A stretch of 9,066 nucleotides of DNA from Dehalococcoidia bacterium (lineage in GTDB: Bacteria > Chloroflexota > Dehalococcoidia > Dehalococcoidales > JAUVZE01), in assembly GCA_004376435.1 (NCBI GenBank), contig SOJS01000081.1:1-9066 (forward strand). The letters are read 5' to 3'. A program made the translations under genes and the position numbers. The notes beneath the pieces were generated by a model. The model was given only the letters and a program-made list of their open reading frames with translations. It made no database searches and was not told where the DNA came from. Positions within the stretch are counted from its first letter, which is position 1, and each line of letters begins with the position of its first letter. Below, one piece after another: positions 1 through 6,545 of this stretch.

Positions 1-2339
1 TGGACTTGGTTAACTTCTTCGTCAGTTAAGGTATGGCTTGGCGACTGATAGACAATGTGGTAGGCAAATGATTTCTTACCCGGTGGAACCTGCCGGCCGC
101 TATAGACATCAAATACCGTTACCCGGCTCACCAGCGGGAAGCTCTCAATAAGAGCCTGAAGTTGCTGGTGGTTTATCCCCTCATCAACCACCAGCGCCAT
201 GTCCCTGACTGTGGCCGGGAAGCAGGGTATGGGCTGGAACATCTTATGACCGACAGTAACTGACAGCAGTGCCGTGACATCAATTTCAAAGAGATAGACC
301 GTCTCTGAGATATTAAAAGCCTCTAGCACCTTGGGGTGCACGGCGCCAATAATGCCCAGCTTACTGCCGTTGACAACTACTGATGCCTGCTGACCAGGGT
401 GCAAGCCCTCATCATTGCTTGCCTCAAAGCTGACTGCCACCTCTAGATTATTAAGCAAGCTCTCCACTACCCCCTTGATATCAAAGAAGTCGGCCGGCTT
501 GCCCTCACCCTGCCACCACCTTTCCTGCCCAGCCACCAACCCGCATACCATCTCCGGCTCATCAGGCAGGTCTTTTGGTCGCGGCTGATATATCCTGCCC
601 AGCTCAAAAAACCTGATGCTACCCTCTTCATGCTTTCTATTCACCTCAAGAGCAATGAGAAGGTTGGGACGCAGGCTGGGGCGAAGGTACTCCTGGTCAG
701 CCGTCATCGGGTTAGCCATACGGAGGGGGGTCGGCTTGAGGGGGTGGGGACTGGGACGCAGCTTTTTTAGAGGCTCCAAGCCGGTCAGGGAATAGGAAAT
801 CACCTCCTGAAAGCCGTAGCCGGTAAGGCTATGCCTTATCTTCTGCTTCAGGCTGATTATTGGCTCCGGGTTCTGTTTGGGCAGTGGCTGGCTGAGCATG
901 GTTGCCGGAATCCTATCGTAGCCAATAATACGGGCTACCTCCTCAACCAGGTCAACTACCTGCTTTATGTCGCTGCGCCAGTAAGGGGCAGTAACCACAA
1001 CCTCCACGCCGGACGGTTGACAGTCAAAGCCAAGAGAAGTCAGTGCTCTGGTTATCTCATCAAGGCTAAAATCAACACCCAGCAGCCGTTTTACCCTGTC
1101 GGCTGATAGCCGGATAGGCTTATCTTCCTGTTTGCCGGGGTAAACATCAATCACTCCCTTAGCCGCCTTGCCACCAGCCAATTGGGTAATCAGCTGGCTG
1201 GCTCGTTTCAGAGCCGGTAAGACCAGCTCGGGGCGGATACCCCGCTCAAATCTTGAGCAAGCCTCACTGGGCAGATTGAGCACCCGACCGGTATAATGAA
1301 TGCTGGCTGGGCTGAAATTGGCTGCCTCCAGCAGTATGGCACTGGTATCCTCGGTCACCTCACTATCGCCACCGCCCATCACCCCGGCGATAGCTACCGC
1401 CTCCTCCTCATCAGATATAACCAGCATCTCCTGAGACAGGGCTCTCTCCACCCCATCCAGGGTAACTATGGCTTCTTTATCTCCTGCCCGGCGGACAATA
1501 ATCTTGCTGCCCTTAATTCGGTGGTAGTCAAAGGCATGCAGCGGCTGTCCGTATTCCAGCATGACATAGTTGGTAATATCAACGATGTTATTTATCGGGC
1601 GCATGCCGCAGGCTGAAAGCCGCTGCCTCATCCATAGTGGTGATGGGGCTATCTTTACCCCGTTAAGCAGGCTGGCGCCATATCTGGGGCAAAGTTCGGG
1701 AGAGGCAATGGCCACTGAAACCTGTTTTTCTATCGGGGGGGCTGTTTCCTCATAGCTAACATGGGGAAGGTGCAGGCTTCCCCCGGTGAGGGCAGCAACC
1801 TCCCGGGCAATACCAATAATAGACAGGCAGTCGGGGCGGTTGGGCGTTATCTCAAGGTCAAGGATGGTATCACCGAGATAATCAGCCAGTGGTGTGCCTA
1901 CTGGGGCTTCATTGGGCAGAACCATGATTCCCTGATGGCTGTCCGAGATGCCCAGCTCCCTTTCCGAGCAGACCATGCCGCTGGAGGAAATACCACGAAT
2001 CTTGACTGATTTCAGGCGGAATAACTGCCCGCTGTCAGGGTCAATAAGCTGAGCACCGACACAGGCAAAGGCTACCTTGTCACCGGTATTAAGGTTGGGC
2101 GCCCCGCAGACAACAGTCTCCTTTCTGGTGCTCAGGTCAACGGTTGCCAGCTTGAGGCGGTTGGCATTGGGGTGGGGGTCAACAGCAGTTATCTGACTGA
2201 TGACCACATCCTTCCAGCCACCACCAGTAGCCTGCATTCCCTTGACCTCAAAGCCAGCTAGCGTCAGCCGATTAGCTAAATCAGTCAGGGGCAGGCTGAT
2301 ATCAATATATTCCTGAAGCCAGTTAAGTGAGACCTTCAT
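1..2339 (-). CDS. pheT: Phenylalanyl-tRNA synthetase beta subunit (partial, C-terminus beyond window)
   Basis: Beta subunit of the cytoplasmic (alpha-beta)2 phenylalanine-tRNA ligase, which binds tRNA-Phe and edits misacylated Tyr-tRNA-Phe. I translated the frame by hand from ATG at 2339-2337 to the window edge: 779 codons with no internal stop. The N-terminus reads MKVSLNWLQEYIDI. An EMAP-like tRNA-binding OB domain lies at about residues 40-150 (HPNANRLKLATVD, GMVCSERELGI). The B3/4 editing domain follows at about 200-390 (MRPINNIVDITNYVM, GQPLHAFD, AIAGVMGG, SRFERGI). The B5 domain is at about 405-480 (DLVEEVARIIGYDRIP) and the catalytic-like core at about 485-690 (NPMTADQEYLRPSLRPNL). The start of the FDX-ACB anticodon-binding domain is at about 700-779 (FPATVRDMALVVDE, SPSHTLTDEEV). 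Usual length is about 800 residues, so only the last 20-30 are missing. The ATG directly abuts the pheS stop (TAG then ATG), with a weak AAGG 9 bases upstream, which suggests translational coupling. Identification is very secure. Confidence 0.97.
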   Translation of the reverse strand, partial: MKVSLNWLQEYIDISLPLTDLANRLTLAGFEVKGMQATGGGWKDVVISQITAVDPHPNANRLKLATVDLSTRKETVVCGAPNLNTGDKVAFACVGAQLIDPDSGQLFRLKSVKIRGISSSGMVCSERELGISDSHQGIMVLPNEAPVGTPLADYLGDTILDLEITPNRPDCLSIIGIAREVAALTGGSLHLPHVSYEETAPPIEKQVSVAIASPELCPRYGASLLNGVKIAPSPLWMRQRLSACGMRPINNIVDITNYVMLEYGQPLHAFDYHRIKGSKIIVRRAGDKEAIVTLDGVERALSQEMLVISDEEEAVAIAGVMGGGDSEVTEDTSAILLEAANFSPASIHYTGRVLNLPSEACSRFERGIRPELVLPALKRASQLITQLAGGKAAKGVIDVYPGKQEDKPIRLSADRVKRLLGVDFSLDEITRALTSLGFDCQPSGVEVVVTAPYWRSDIKQVVDLVEEVARIIGYDRIPATMLSQPLPKQNPEPIISLKQKIRHSLTGYGFQEVISYSLTGLEPLKKLRPSPHPLKPTPLRMANPMTADQEYLRPSLRPNLLIALEVNRKHEEGSIRFFELGRIYQPRPKDLPDEPEMVCGLVAGQERWWQGEGKPADFFDIKGVVESLLNNLEVAVSFEASNDEGLHPGQQASVVVNGSKLGIIGAVHPKVLEAFNISETVYLFEIDVTALLSVTVGHKMFQPIPCFPATVRDMALVVDEGINHQQLQALIESFPLVSRVTVFDVYSGRQVPPGKKSFAYHIVYQSPSHTLTDEEVNQV

Positions 2340-3377
2340 CTAAAACTGCCTTAAAAATCTGAGGTCGCTGCCGTAAAATAGCCTGATATCGTCAATGCCG
2401 TAGCGGAGCATGGGCATGCGCTCAATGCCCATACCGAAGGCAAAGCCGTTATAGACCTCAGGGTCAAAGCCGCCGTTCTTAAGAACCTGAGGGTGGGTCA
2501 TGCCGGCACCCAGTATCTCAATCCAGCCAGTATTACCACAGAGGCGGCAGCCGCTACCATTACAGACCAGGCACTCAATTGCCATCTCAACGCCGGGCTC
2601 AACGAAGGGAAAGTAATCACAGCGAAAGCGCACTTTCCTGTCCTCGCCAAAGAAGCGACGGGCAAACTCATAAAGCGTTCCTTTCAGGTCAGCCATGGTA
2701 ATATCTTTATCAATCGCCAGACCCTCAATCTGGTAGAACATGGGAACATGGGTAGCGTCACTGGCTTCATAGCGATAGACCTTGCCCGGCATAATTACCC
2801 GTAATGGAGCCTCCATCTTCTCCATAACCCTAATCTGCATCGGTGAGGTATGGGTGCGCAGCAGCATCGGTCTCTTACCCTCTTCTGTCTCAAAGTCCAC
2901 CCAAAGGGTAGCCATGGTGTCGCGAGCCGGGTGCTCATCAGGGATATTCAGCGCCTCAAAGTTGTAGTAGTCCCATTCCACCTCGGGACCTTCTACTACC
3001 TGGAAGCCCATAGAGGCAAATATATCGTATATCTCATAAAGCGTCTGAGTAATCGGGTGCAAGCCGCCAACAGGAAAGGGACGACCGGGCAGGGTAATAT
3101 CAATATGCCCTTCCCCAGCAGCAGTAAGCTTTGCCTCCCGCAGTAACTGCCCTTTTTCCTCCAGACTGGTCTCAAGGGCCGTCTTTACCTCATTGGCTTG
3201 GCTACCGACTGTCTTTCTTTCTTCTAAAGGTAAAGTGGCTAGGGAGCGCAGTATGGCGGTGAGCTGGCTCTTCTTGCCCAGATAATGGACACGCCATGAT
3301 TCCAGTTTAGCGGCACTGGCGATGTTCTCCAGCTCCTGTAATGCATTCTGCTTTAGCTTTTCCAGTTGCCCTAACAT
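2340..3377 (-). CDS. pheS: Phenylalanyl-tRNA synthetase alpha subunit
   Basis: Catalytic alpha subunit of the heterotetrameric class II phenylalanine-tRNA ligase, partner of the adjacent PheT. It is 345 residues, the normal bacterial length. The N-terminal coiled-coil tRNA-binding arm spans about 1-90. Motif 1 is around 107-134 (HPITQTLYEIYDIF, VVEGPEVE). Motif 2 is around 176-220 (HTSPMQIR, GKVYRYEASDATH). Motif 3 is around 311-332 (GFAFGMGIERMPMLRYGIDD). Between motifs 2 and 3 lies a CxxCxGxGCxxC knuckle (C269, C272, C277, C280), a DnaJ-like zinc-binding pattern seen in some bacterial PheS lineages; metal binding here is inferred. The gene follows rplT by 40 bases, a gap too short for an E. 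coli-style pheM leader peptide and without a clear terminator. The ATG has only a weak purine-rich stretch (AGAGACGAAG) directly upstream. The stop abuts the pheT start. Confidence 0.98.
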   Translation of the reverse strand: MLGQLEKLKQNALQELENIASAAKLESWRVHYLGKKSQLTAILRSLATLPLEERKTVGSQANEVKTALETSLEEKGQLLREAKLTAAGEGHIDITLPGRPFPVGGLHPITQTLYEIYDIFASMGFQVVEGPEVEWDYYNFEALNIPDEHPARDTMATLWVDFETEEGKRPMLLRTHTSPMQIRVMEKMEAPLRVIMPGKVYRYEASDATHVPMFYQIEGLAIDKDITMADLKGTLYEFARRFFGEDRKVRFRCDYFPFVEPGVEMAIECLVCNGSGCRLCGNTGWIEILGAGMTHPQVLKNGGFDPEVYNGFAFGMGIERMPMLRYGIDDIRLFYGSDLRFLRQF

Positions 3378-3417
3378 CTTCGTCTCTGGGTGGGGCTAAA
3401 GGGGTGGCTTAGATAGC

Positions 3418-3777
3418 CTAGCCGGTAACCTTCTCCCTGGCTAGCGTTACCAGATTGGCAAATGACTTCGGCTCCCTGACAGCCATATCAGCCAGCATCT
3501 TACGGTTAATCTCAACCCCTGACCTTTTTAAGCCGTTCATAAACTGGCCATAGGTAAGCCCGTGGGCTCGGGAAGCGGCACTGACCCGTAAAATCCACAA
3601 ACGCCTCATATCACCCTTCCGCTCCCGGCGGTGGCTATAAGCGTAACTCAGCGACTTGAGCATAGACTCATGAGCTCGGCGATAAAGGGAGTGCTTGGTT
3701 GCCCGGTGTCCTTTAGTTAACGCCAGCACTTTCTTATGCCGATGATGGCTGGTCACCCCTCTCTTCACTCTTGGCAA
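3418..3777 (-). CDS. rplT: 50S ribosomal protein L20
   Basis: Large-subunit ribosomal protein that binds 23S rRNA early in 50S assembly. It is 119 residues, the typical length, and very basic. The N-terminus reads MPRVKRGVTSHHRHKKVL, followed by the family core RRERKGDMRRLWILRVSAASRAHGLTYGQFMNGLKRSGVEINRKMLADMA, given here as adjacent short motifs: MRRLWI, INAA-like VSAASR, and INRKMLADMA. The start codon is TTG at 3777-3775. It is fixed by the conserved MPRVKRG opening and by a strong GGGAGG Shine-Dalgarno five bases upstream. The gene sits 15 bases after rpmI in the conserved infC-rpmI-rplT cluster. In Firmicutes and enterobacteria L20 represses this operon by binding its mRNA; I cannot see a matching L20-binding leader here. 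Confidence 0.98.
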   Translation of the reverse strand: MPRVKRGVTSHHRHKKVLALTKGHRATKHSLYRRAHESMLKSLSYAYSHRRERKGDMRRLWILRVSAASRAHGLTYGQFMNGLKRSGVEINRKMLADMAVREPKSFANLVTLAREKVTG

Positions 3778-3782
3778 GGTAT

Positions 3783-3788
3783 CCTCCC
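3783..3788 (-). promoter_or_regulatory. Shine-Dalgarno of rplT (supports TTG start)
   Basis: The minus strand reads GGGAGG, then ATACC, then TTG. A strong ribosome-binding site with a 5-base spacer confirms that rplT starts at the non-ATG codon TTG (3777-3775). It lies wholly in the 15-base rpmI-rplT gap. Confidence 0.8.
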
Positions 3789-3792
3789 TAAT

Positions 3793-3996
3793 CTACTTCA
3801 GAGCGTAGGGTATAAGCCTTTTTACCCGAGCCCTATCGCTGGGACTTATGGCTATCTTCTCATCAAAAAGCCGCTTTGTCCGTTTCGCCTTGCGGCGGCG
3901 CAGATGGCTCTTGCCGCCTTTAGTGCGCATAATTTTGCCGCTACCGGTAACATGGAAGCGGCTCTGAGCACCCTTATGGGTCTTTAATTTTGGCAT
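3793..3996 (-). CDS. rpmI: 50S ribosomal protein L35
   Basis: Small basic large-subunit ribosomal protein of 67 residues, the usual length. It shows the family opening MPKLKTHKGAQSRFHVTGSGKI and the basic KSHLRRRKAKRTKRLF segment, rich in Arg and Lys for rRNA contact. It starts with ATG one base after the infC stop (TAA, C, ATG), so its translation is probably coupled to infC. The nearest purine-rich ribosome-binding sequence (AGGAAGAGG, 4012-4020) lies inside the infC tail, about 15 bases from the ATG, which is long. It lies between infC and rplT, the near-universal bacterial order. Confidence 0.98.
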   Translation of the reverse strand: MPKLKTHKGAQSRFHVTGSGKIMRTKGGKSHLRRRKAKRTKRLFDEKIAISPSDRARVKRLIPYALK

Positions 3997-3997
3997 C

Positions 3998-4540
3998 TTA
4001 AGACTGTTTTACCTCTTCCTTAGCCTTGTTCTTCATGGCTTCTGATAGTATAATGGACATACGCTTTCCTTCCAGCATCGGCTTCCGCTCAATACCAGCC
4101 ACCTCTTTTAGTGACTCCGCCATCCTCTGTAACAGCTTCAAGCCGAGCTCAGGATGGGTGATTTCCCGTCCACGGAACAGCACTGTTACCTTGACCTTGT
4201 TCCCGTTAACCAGTAATTTCTTAGCTGTCCTGGCTTTAGCCTCAAAGTCGTGGTCGCCAATCTTAGGTCGCAGTCGGACTTCCTTCAGCAGGGAGACCTT
4301 GTGGCTTCTTCTTGCCTCACGCTCCTTCTTGTCCTGCTCATACTTGAACTTGCCGTAGTCAAGGAGGCGACAGACTGGAGGCGCCGCTGTTGCCGCTACC
4401 TCAACCAGGTCAAGGTTGTGCTTGTCGGCTGTCTCCAGAGCCTGTGACAAAGGCATAACCCCTAGCTGCTCCCCCTTCTCCCCGACGAGACGAACATCTT
4501 TGGCTCTAATCATCCTGTTAACGCGCAGTCTCTTAATTAT
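3998..4540 (-). CDS. infC: Translation initiation factor IF-3, probable AUA/AUU start
   Basis: Binds the 30S subunit, prevents premature 50S joining and proofreads start codon and initiator tRNA choice. The N domain opens with RLRVNRMIRAKDVRLVGEKG and contains VCRLLDYGKFKYEQ. A lysine-rich linker leads into the C domain (EVRLRPKIGDHDFEAKA, KVKVTVLFRGREITHPELG, EGKRM). The open frame extends back to a TTG at 4579-4577, but that codon has no Shine-Dalgarno and coincides with a predicted transcription start. A perfect AAGGAGGT (4558-4551) instead lies inside that extension, ahead of ATA (4540-4538) and ATT (4537-4535). Starting at either gives about 179-180 residues beginning just before the conserved RLRVN, as expected for IF3. 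ATT is the classic autoregulatory infC start in E. coli. ATA has the better spacing (10 bases versus 13). Product identity is certain; the exact start is inferred. Confidence 0.95.
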   Translation of the reverse strand: MIKRLRVNRMIRAKDVRLVGEKGEQLGVMPLSQALETADKHNLDLVEVAATAAPPVCRLLDYGKFKYEQDKKEREARRSHKVSLLKEVRLRPKIGDHDFEAKARTAKKLLVNGNKVKVTVLFRGREITHPELGLKLLQRMAESLKEVAGIERKPMLEGKRMSIILSEAMKNKAKEEVKQS

Positions 4541-4550
4541 CTCTCTATCT

Positions 4551-4558
4551 ACCTCCTT
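4551..4558 (-). promoter_or_regulatory. Perfect Shine-Dalgarno of infC
   Basis: The minus strand reads AAGGAGGT, complementary to the 16S rRNA 3' end over all eight bases. No ATG, GTG or TTG lies in frame at a usable distance downstream. The in-frame candidates are ATA 10 bases away and ATT 13 bases away. This decides the infC start in favour of a non-canonical codon. Confidence 0.7.
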
Positions 4559-4585
4559 GAAAAGACAGGCATCCAGCAATCAGAA

Positions 4586-4614
4586 ACTATAGCACATTAC
4601 CCCCGCCCAATCAA
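4586..4614 (-). promoter_or_regulatory. Predicted sigma-70-type promoter for infC-rpmI-rplT-pheST
   Basis: On the minus strand, TTGATT (4614-4609) and TATAGT (4591-4586) are separated by exactly 17 bases. A TGC extended -10 precedes TATAGT. Transcription would start near 4579, giving a leader of about 40 bases before the infC start proposed here. A possible tandem promoter lies just upstream, CCGACA (4644-4639), 18 bases, TATAAT (4620-4615), overlapping the thrS end. Either would let the downstream genes be expressed independently of thrS. Prediction from consensus only. Confidence 0.5.
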
Positions 4615-4615
4615 A

Positions 4616-6373
4616 TTATAGCTTTAAGTCCTTGGCTCTGTCGGCGACTGCCTTTTTGATAGCCTCCTTGAATTTTTCCACAGTTAGCGAGACTAGCTGC
4701 TCACGGCTGCGCTGACGGACGGAAACGGTAGCCGAAGCTGCCTCCCTGTCCCCGACCACGAGCATAAAGGGTATCTTATCAAGCTGTGCCTGCCGAATCT
4801 TGAGGTTTACCCTCTCTGAGCGGGCATCAACCTTGATGCGCACCCCCTCATCTTTAAGTTCACTCTCCAGCTTACGGGCGTAGTCCAGATGGCGGTCAGC
4901 CACCGGAATCACCATTGCCTGAACCGGTGCCAGCCACAGTGGAAAGGCACCCCCGTAGTGCTCAATAAGTGAGGCCAGAAAACGCTCCATACTGCCGAGC
5001 ACAGTGCGGTGCACCATGGCTACCAGATGCTCCTGTCCGTCCTCACCAATATAGGTAACATTGAAGCGCTGGGGGAGGTTAAAGTCAACCTGAATAGTAG
5101 GTCCCTGCCACCCCCGCCCCAAGGCATCCTTAAATTTAATGTCTATCTTGGGTCCGTAAAATACCCCCTCCCCGGGGTCAATATCATAATCAAGCCCAAG
5201 ACGAGCCAGCGCCTGACTTAAGGTTTTGGTCGCCTCCTCCCACACCTGAATATCACCGGCATACTTCTCCGGTCGGGTGGAGAGCAGTAGCTGGTAATCA
5301 GTAAAGCCAAAGGTATCAACCATAAAGAGAGCCAGCTCTAATACCCCGACTACCTCGTCCTCAAGCTGGTCAAAGGAGCAGAAAATATGGGCATCATCCT
5401 GGGTAAAGCCCCGCACCCGGGACAGGCCATGCAGCACCCCGGAGCGTTCATAGCGATAGACAGTGCCCAGCTCGGCATAGCGTAGCGGTAACTCGCGGTA
5501 GCTGCGCAGGCTGGTCTTGTAAATCAGGATGTGTCCCAGACAGTTCATCGGCTTAACAATATACTCCTGCTTCTCCACATCCATTGGCGAATATAAGTAA
5601 TCACGGTAAAACTCCCAGTGACCACTGGTCCGCCACAGGTTCAGTTTAGCAATATGGGGAGTATAGACGATATCGTAGCCACGCTTAAAGTGCTCCTCCC
5701 GCCAGAAGTCCTCAATAACACTGCGTATCACCGCCCCCTTGGGGTGCCAGTGAACCAGCCCCGGCCCCGCCTCCTCATGAATACTGAAAAGGTCAAGCTC
5801 CCGCCCCAGCTTCCTGTGGTCACGGCTGGCAGCTTCCTCAAGCCTCTTCAGATGAGCTGTCAGCGCTTCCTTGGTGTTAAAGGCAACACCGTATATCCGC
5901 TGTAGCATGGGGCGGTGCTCATCGCCCCGCCAGTAAGCCCCGGCAGTGCTCACCAGCTTAAAGGCGACGGCTTCCCCGCTGGAACTGATATGGGGACCGC
6001 GGCACAGGTCAACAAAAGAGCCCTGCCGGTAAAGGCTGACCTTCTCACCCTCAATTTTATCAATTAGCTCCAGCTTATAGGGCTGGTGGGCAAAAATCTT
6101 TTGTGCCTCCTCCCTGCTTACCTCCTGCCTAACAAAAGGCTTATTGGCAGTAACTATCTCCTTCATTTTGGCTTCAATGAGAGGCAGGTCATCAGGACTT
6201 AAGGAACGGGGCAAGTCAAAGTCATAATAGAAACCATCCTCAATAGCCGGTCCGATGCCAAACTTGGCATCGGGGAAGAGAGACAGCACCGCCTCAGCCA
6301 TAATATGAGCCACTGAATGGCGCATTGTCTCCAGCTTTTCGTCTTCAGTTATCGCCTGCTTTTTACTAGCCAT
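4616..6373 (-). CDS. thrS: Threonyl-tRNA synthetase lacking the TGS domain
   Basis: Class II synthetase that charges tRNA-Thr and hydrolyses Ser-tRNA-Thr. From ATG (6373-6371) it is 585 residues. The family is usually about 640, and the N-terminal TGS (N1) domain is absent: the protein opens almost directly into the editing domain. Editing residues are intact (H19 and H23 in HSVAH; C124 and H128 in CRGPH). Catalytic zinc ligands are C278 (in MNCLGH), H329 (TQDDAH) and H455 (MVHRTVLGSMERF). The HGxTP-type anticodon-binding domain covers about 480-575 (LAPVQAMVIPVADRH, VDARSERVNLKIRQAQ, PFMLVVGDRE). The common CPGH motif reads CLGH. An alternative in-frame GTG lies at 6397-6395, but it sits within the leader hairpin; a stop codon (TAA, 6406-6404) lies just upstream, so no hidden TGS is present. 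The ATG itself has no close Shine-Dalgarno; GGGAGG lies 16 bases upstream. First gene of the operon. Confidence 0.97.
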   Translation of the reverse strand: MASKKQAITEDEKLETMRHSVAHIMAEAVLSLFPDAKFGIGPAIEDGFYYDFDLPRSLSPDDLPLIEAKMKEIVTANKPFVRQEVSREEAQKIFAHQPYKLELIDKIEGEKVSLYRQGSFVDLCRGPHISSSGEAVAFKLVSTAGAYWRGDEHRPMLQRIYGVAFNTKEALTAHLKRLEEAASRDHRKLGRELDLFSIHEEAGPGLVHWHPKGAVIRSVIEDFWREEHFKRGYDIVYTPHIAKLNLWRTSGHWEFYRDYLYSPMDVEKQEYIVKPMNCLGHILIYKTSLRSYRELPLRYAELGTVYRYERSGVLHGLSRVRGFTQDDAHIFCSFDQLEDEVVGVLELALFMVDTFGFTDYQLLLSTRPEKYAGDIQVWEEATKTLSQALARLGLDYDIDPGEGVFYGPKIDIKFKDALGRGWQGPTIQVDFNLPQRFNVTYIGEDGQEHLVAMVHRTVLGSMERFLASLIEHYGGAFPLWLAPVQAMVIPVADRHLDYARKLESELKDEGVRIKVDARSERVNLKIRQAQLDKIPFMLVVGDREAASATVSVRQRSREQLVSLTVEKFKEAIKKAVADRAKDLKL

Positions 6374-6387
6374 GGCTACTAAATGAA

Positions 6388-6419
6388 AACCTCCCACCCT
6401 GACTTAAGGACAGGAGGTT
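6388..6419 (-). promoter_or_regulatory. Leader hairpin of thrS (possible attenuator or ribosome-site sequester)
   Basis: In the thrS mRNA, AACCTCC (6419-6413) can pair with GGAGGTT (6394-6388), seven perfect pairs followed by a short T-rich stretch (TTCATTT). This resembles an intrinsic terminator, or a hairpin hiding the only GGGAGG ahead of thrS. A second GGGAG (6431-6427) just upstream could pair with the same CTCC, giving two mutually exclusive folds. The arrangement suggests regulated expression; the ligand is unknown. Seen: the complementarities. Inferred: function. Confidence 0.4.
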
Positions 6420-6510
6420 CAAGCTACTCCCGCTATTACTCTGCTTTGATTAGAGCTATAAAGATAAAGGCAAACAATATTCTTACAATAAATAGTTATT
6501 TACAGACCCT

Positions 6511-6539
6511 ATTATACCAGCCCCAAGCTGTAAGTGCAA
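6511..6539 (-). promoter_or_regulatory. Predicted promoter of thrS operon
   Basis: The minus strand shows TTGCAC (6539-6534), a 17-base spacer and TATAAT (6516-6511) with a TGG extended -10. The -10 is a perfect consensus; the -35 matches only in TTG. The start would be near 6504, giving a leader of about 130 bases before the thrS ATG, long enough for RNA-based control. The promoter lies immediately after the queA stop, so thrS need not depend on queA transcription. Confidence 0.6.
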
Positions 6540-6545
6540 TCACCA

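Noticed and set aside
3378..3417. pheM-like leader peptide or attenuator between rplT and pheS
   Set aside because: The gap is only 40 bases, has no Phe-rich frame and no hairpin with a T-run; the repeated CCACCC is not an inverted repeat.
4541..4620. L20-binding autoregulatory leader before infC
   Set aside because: The leader from the predicted promoter is only about 40 bases, too short for the known L20 leader structures, and I see no matching fold.
6374..6510. T-box riboswitch ahead of thrS
   Set aside because: An AGGGTGG is present in the leader (6402-6396), matching half of the T-box core, but the ACCGCG half is missing, the segment lies inside the 3' part of the hairpin rather than before a terminator, and no threonine specifier loop could be recognised.
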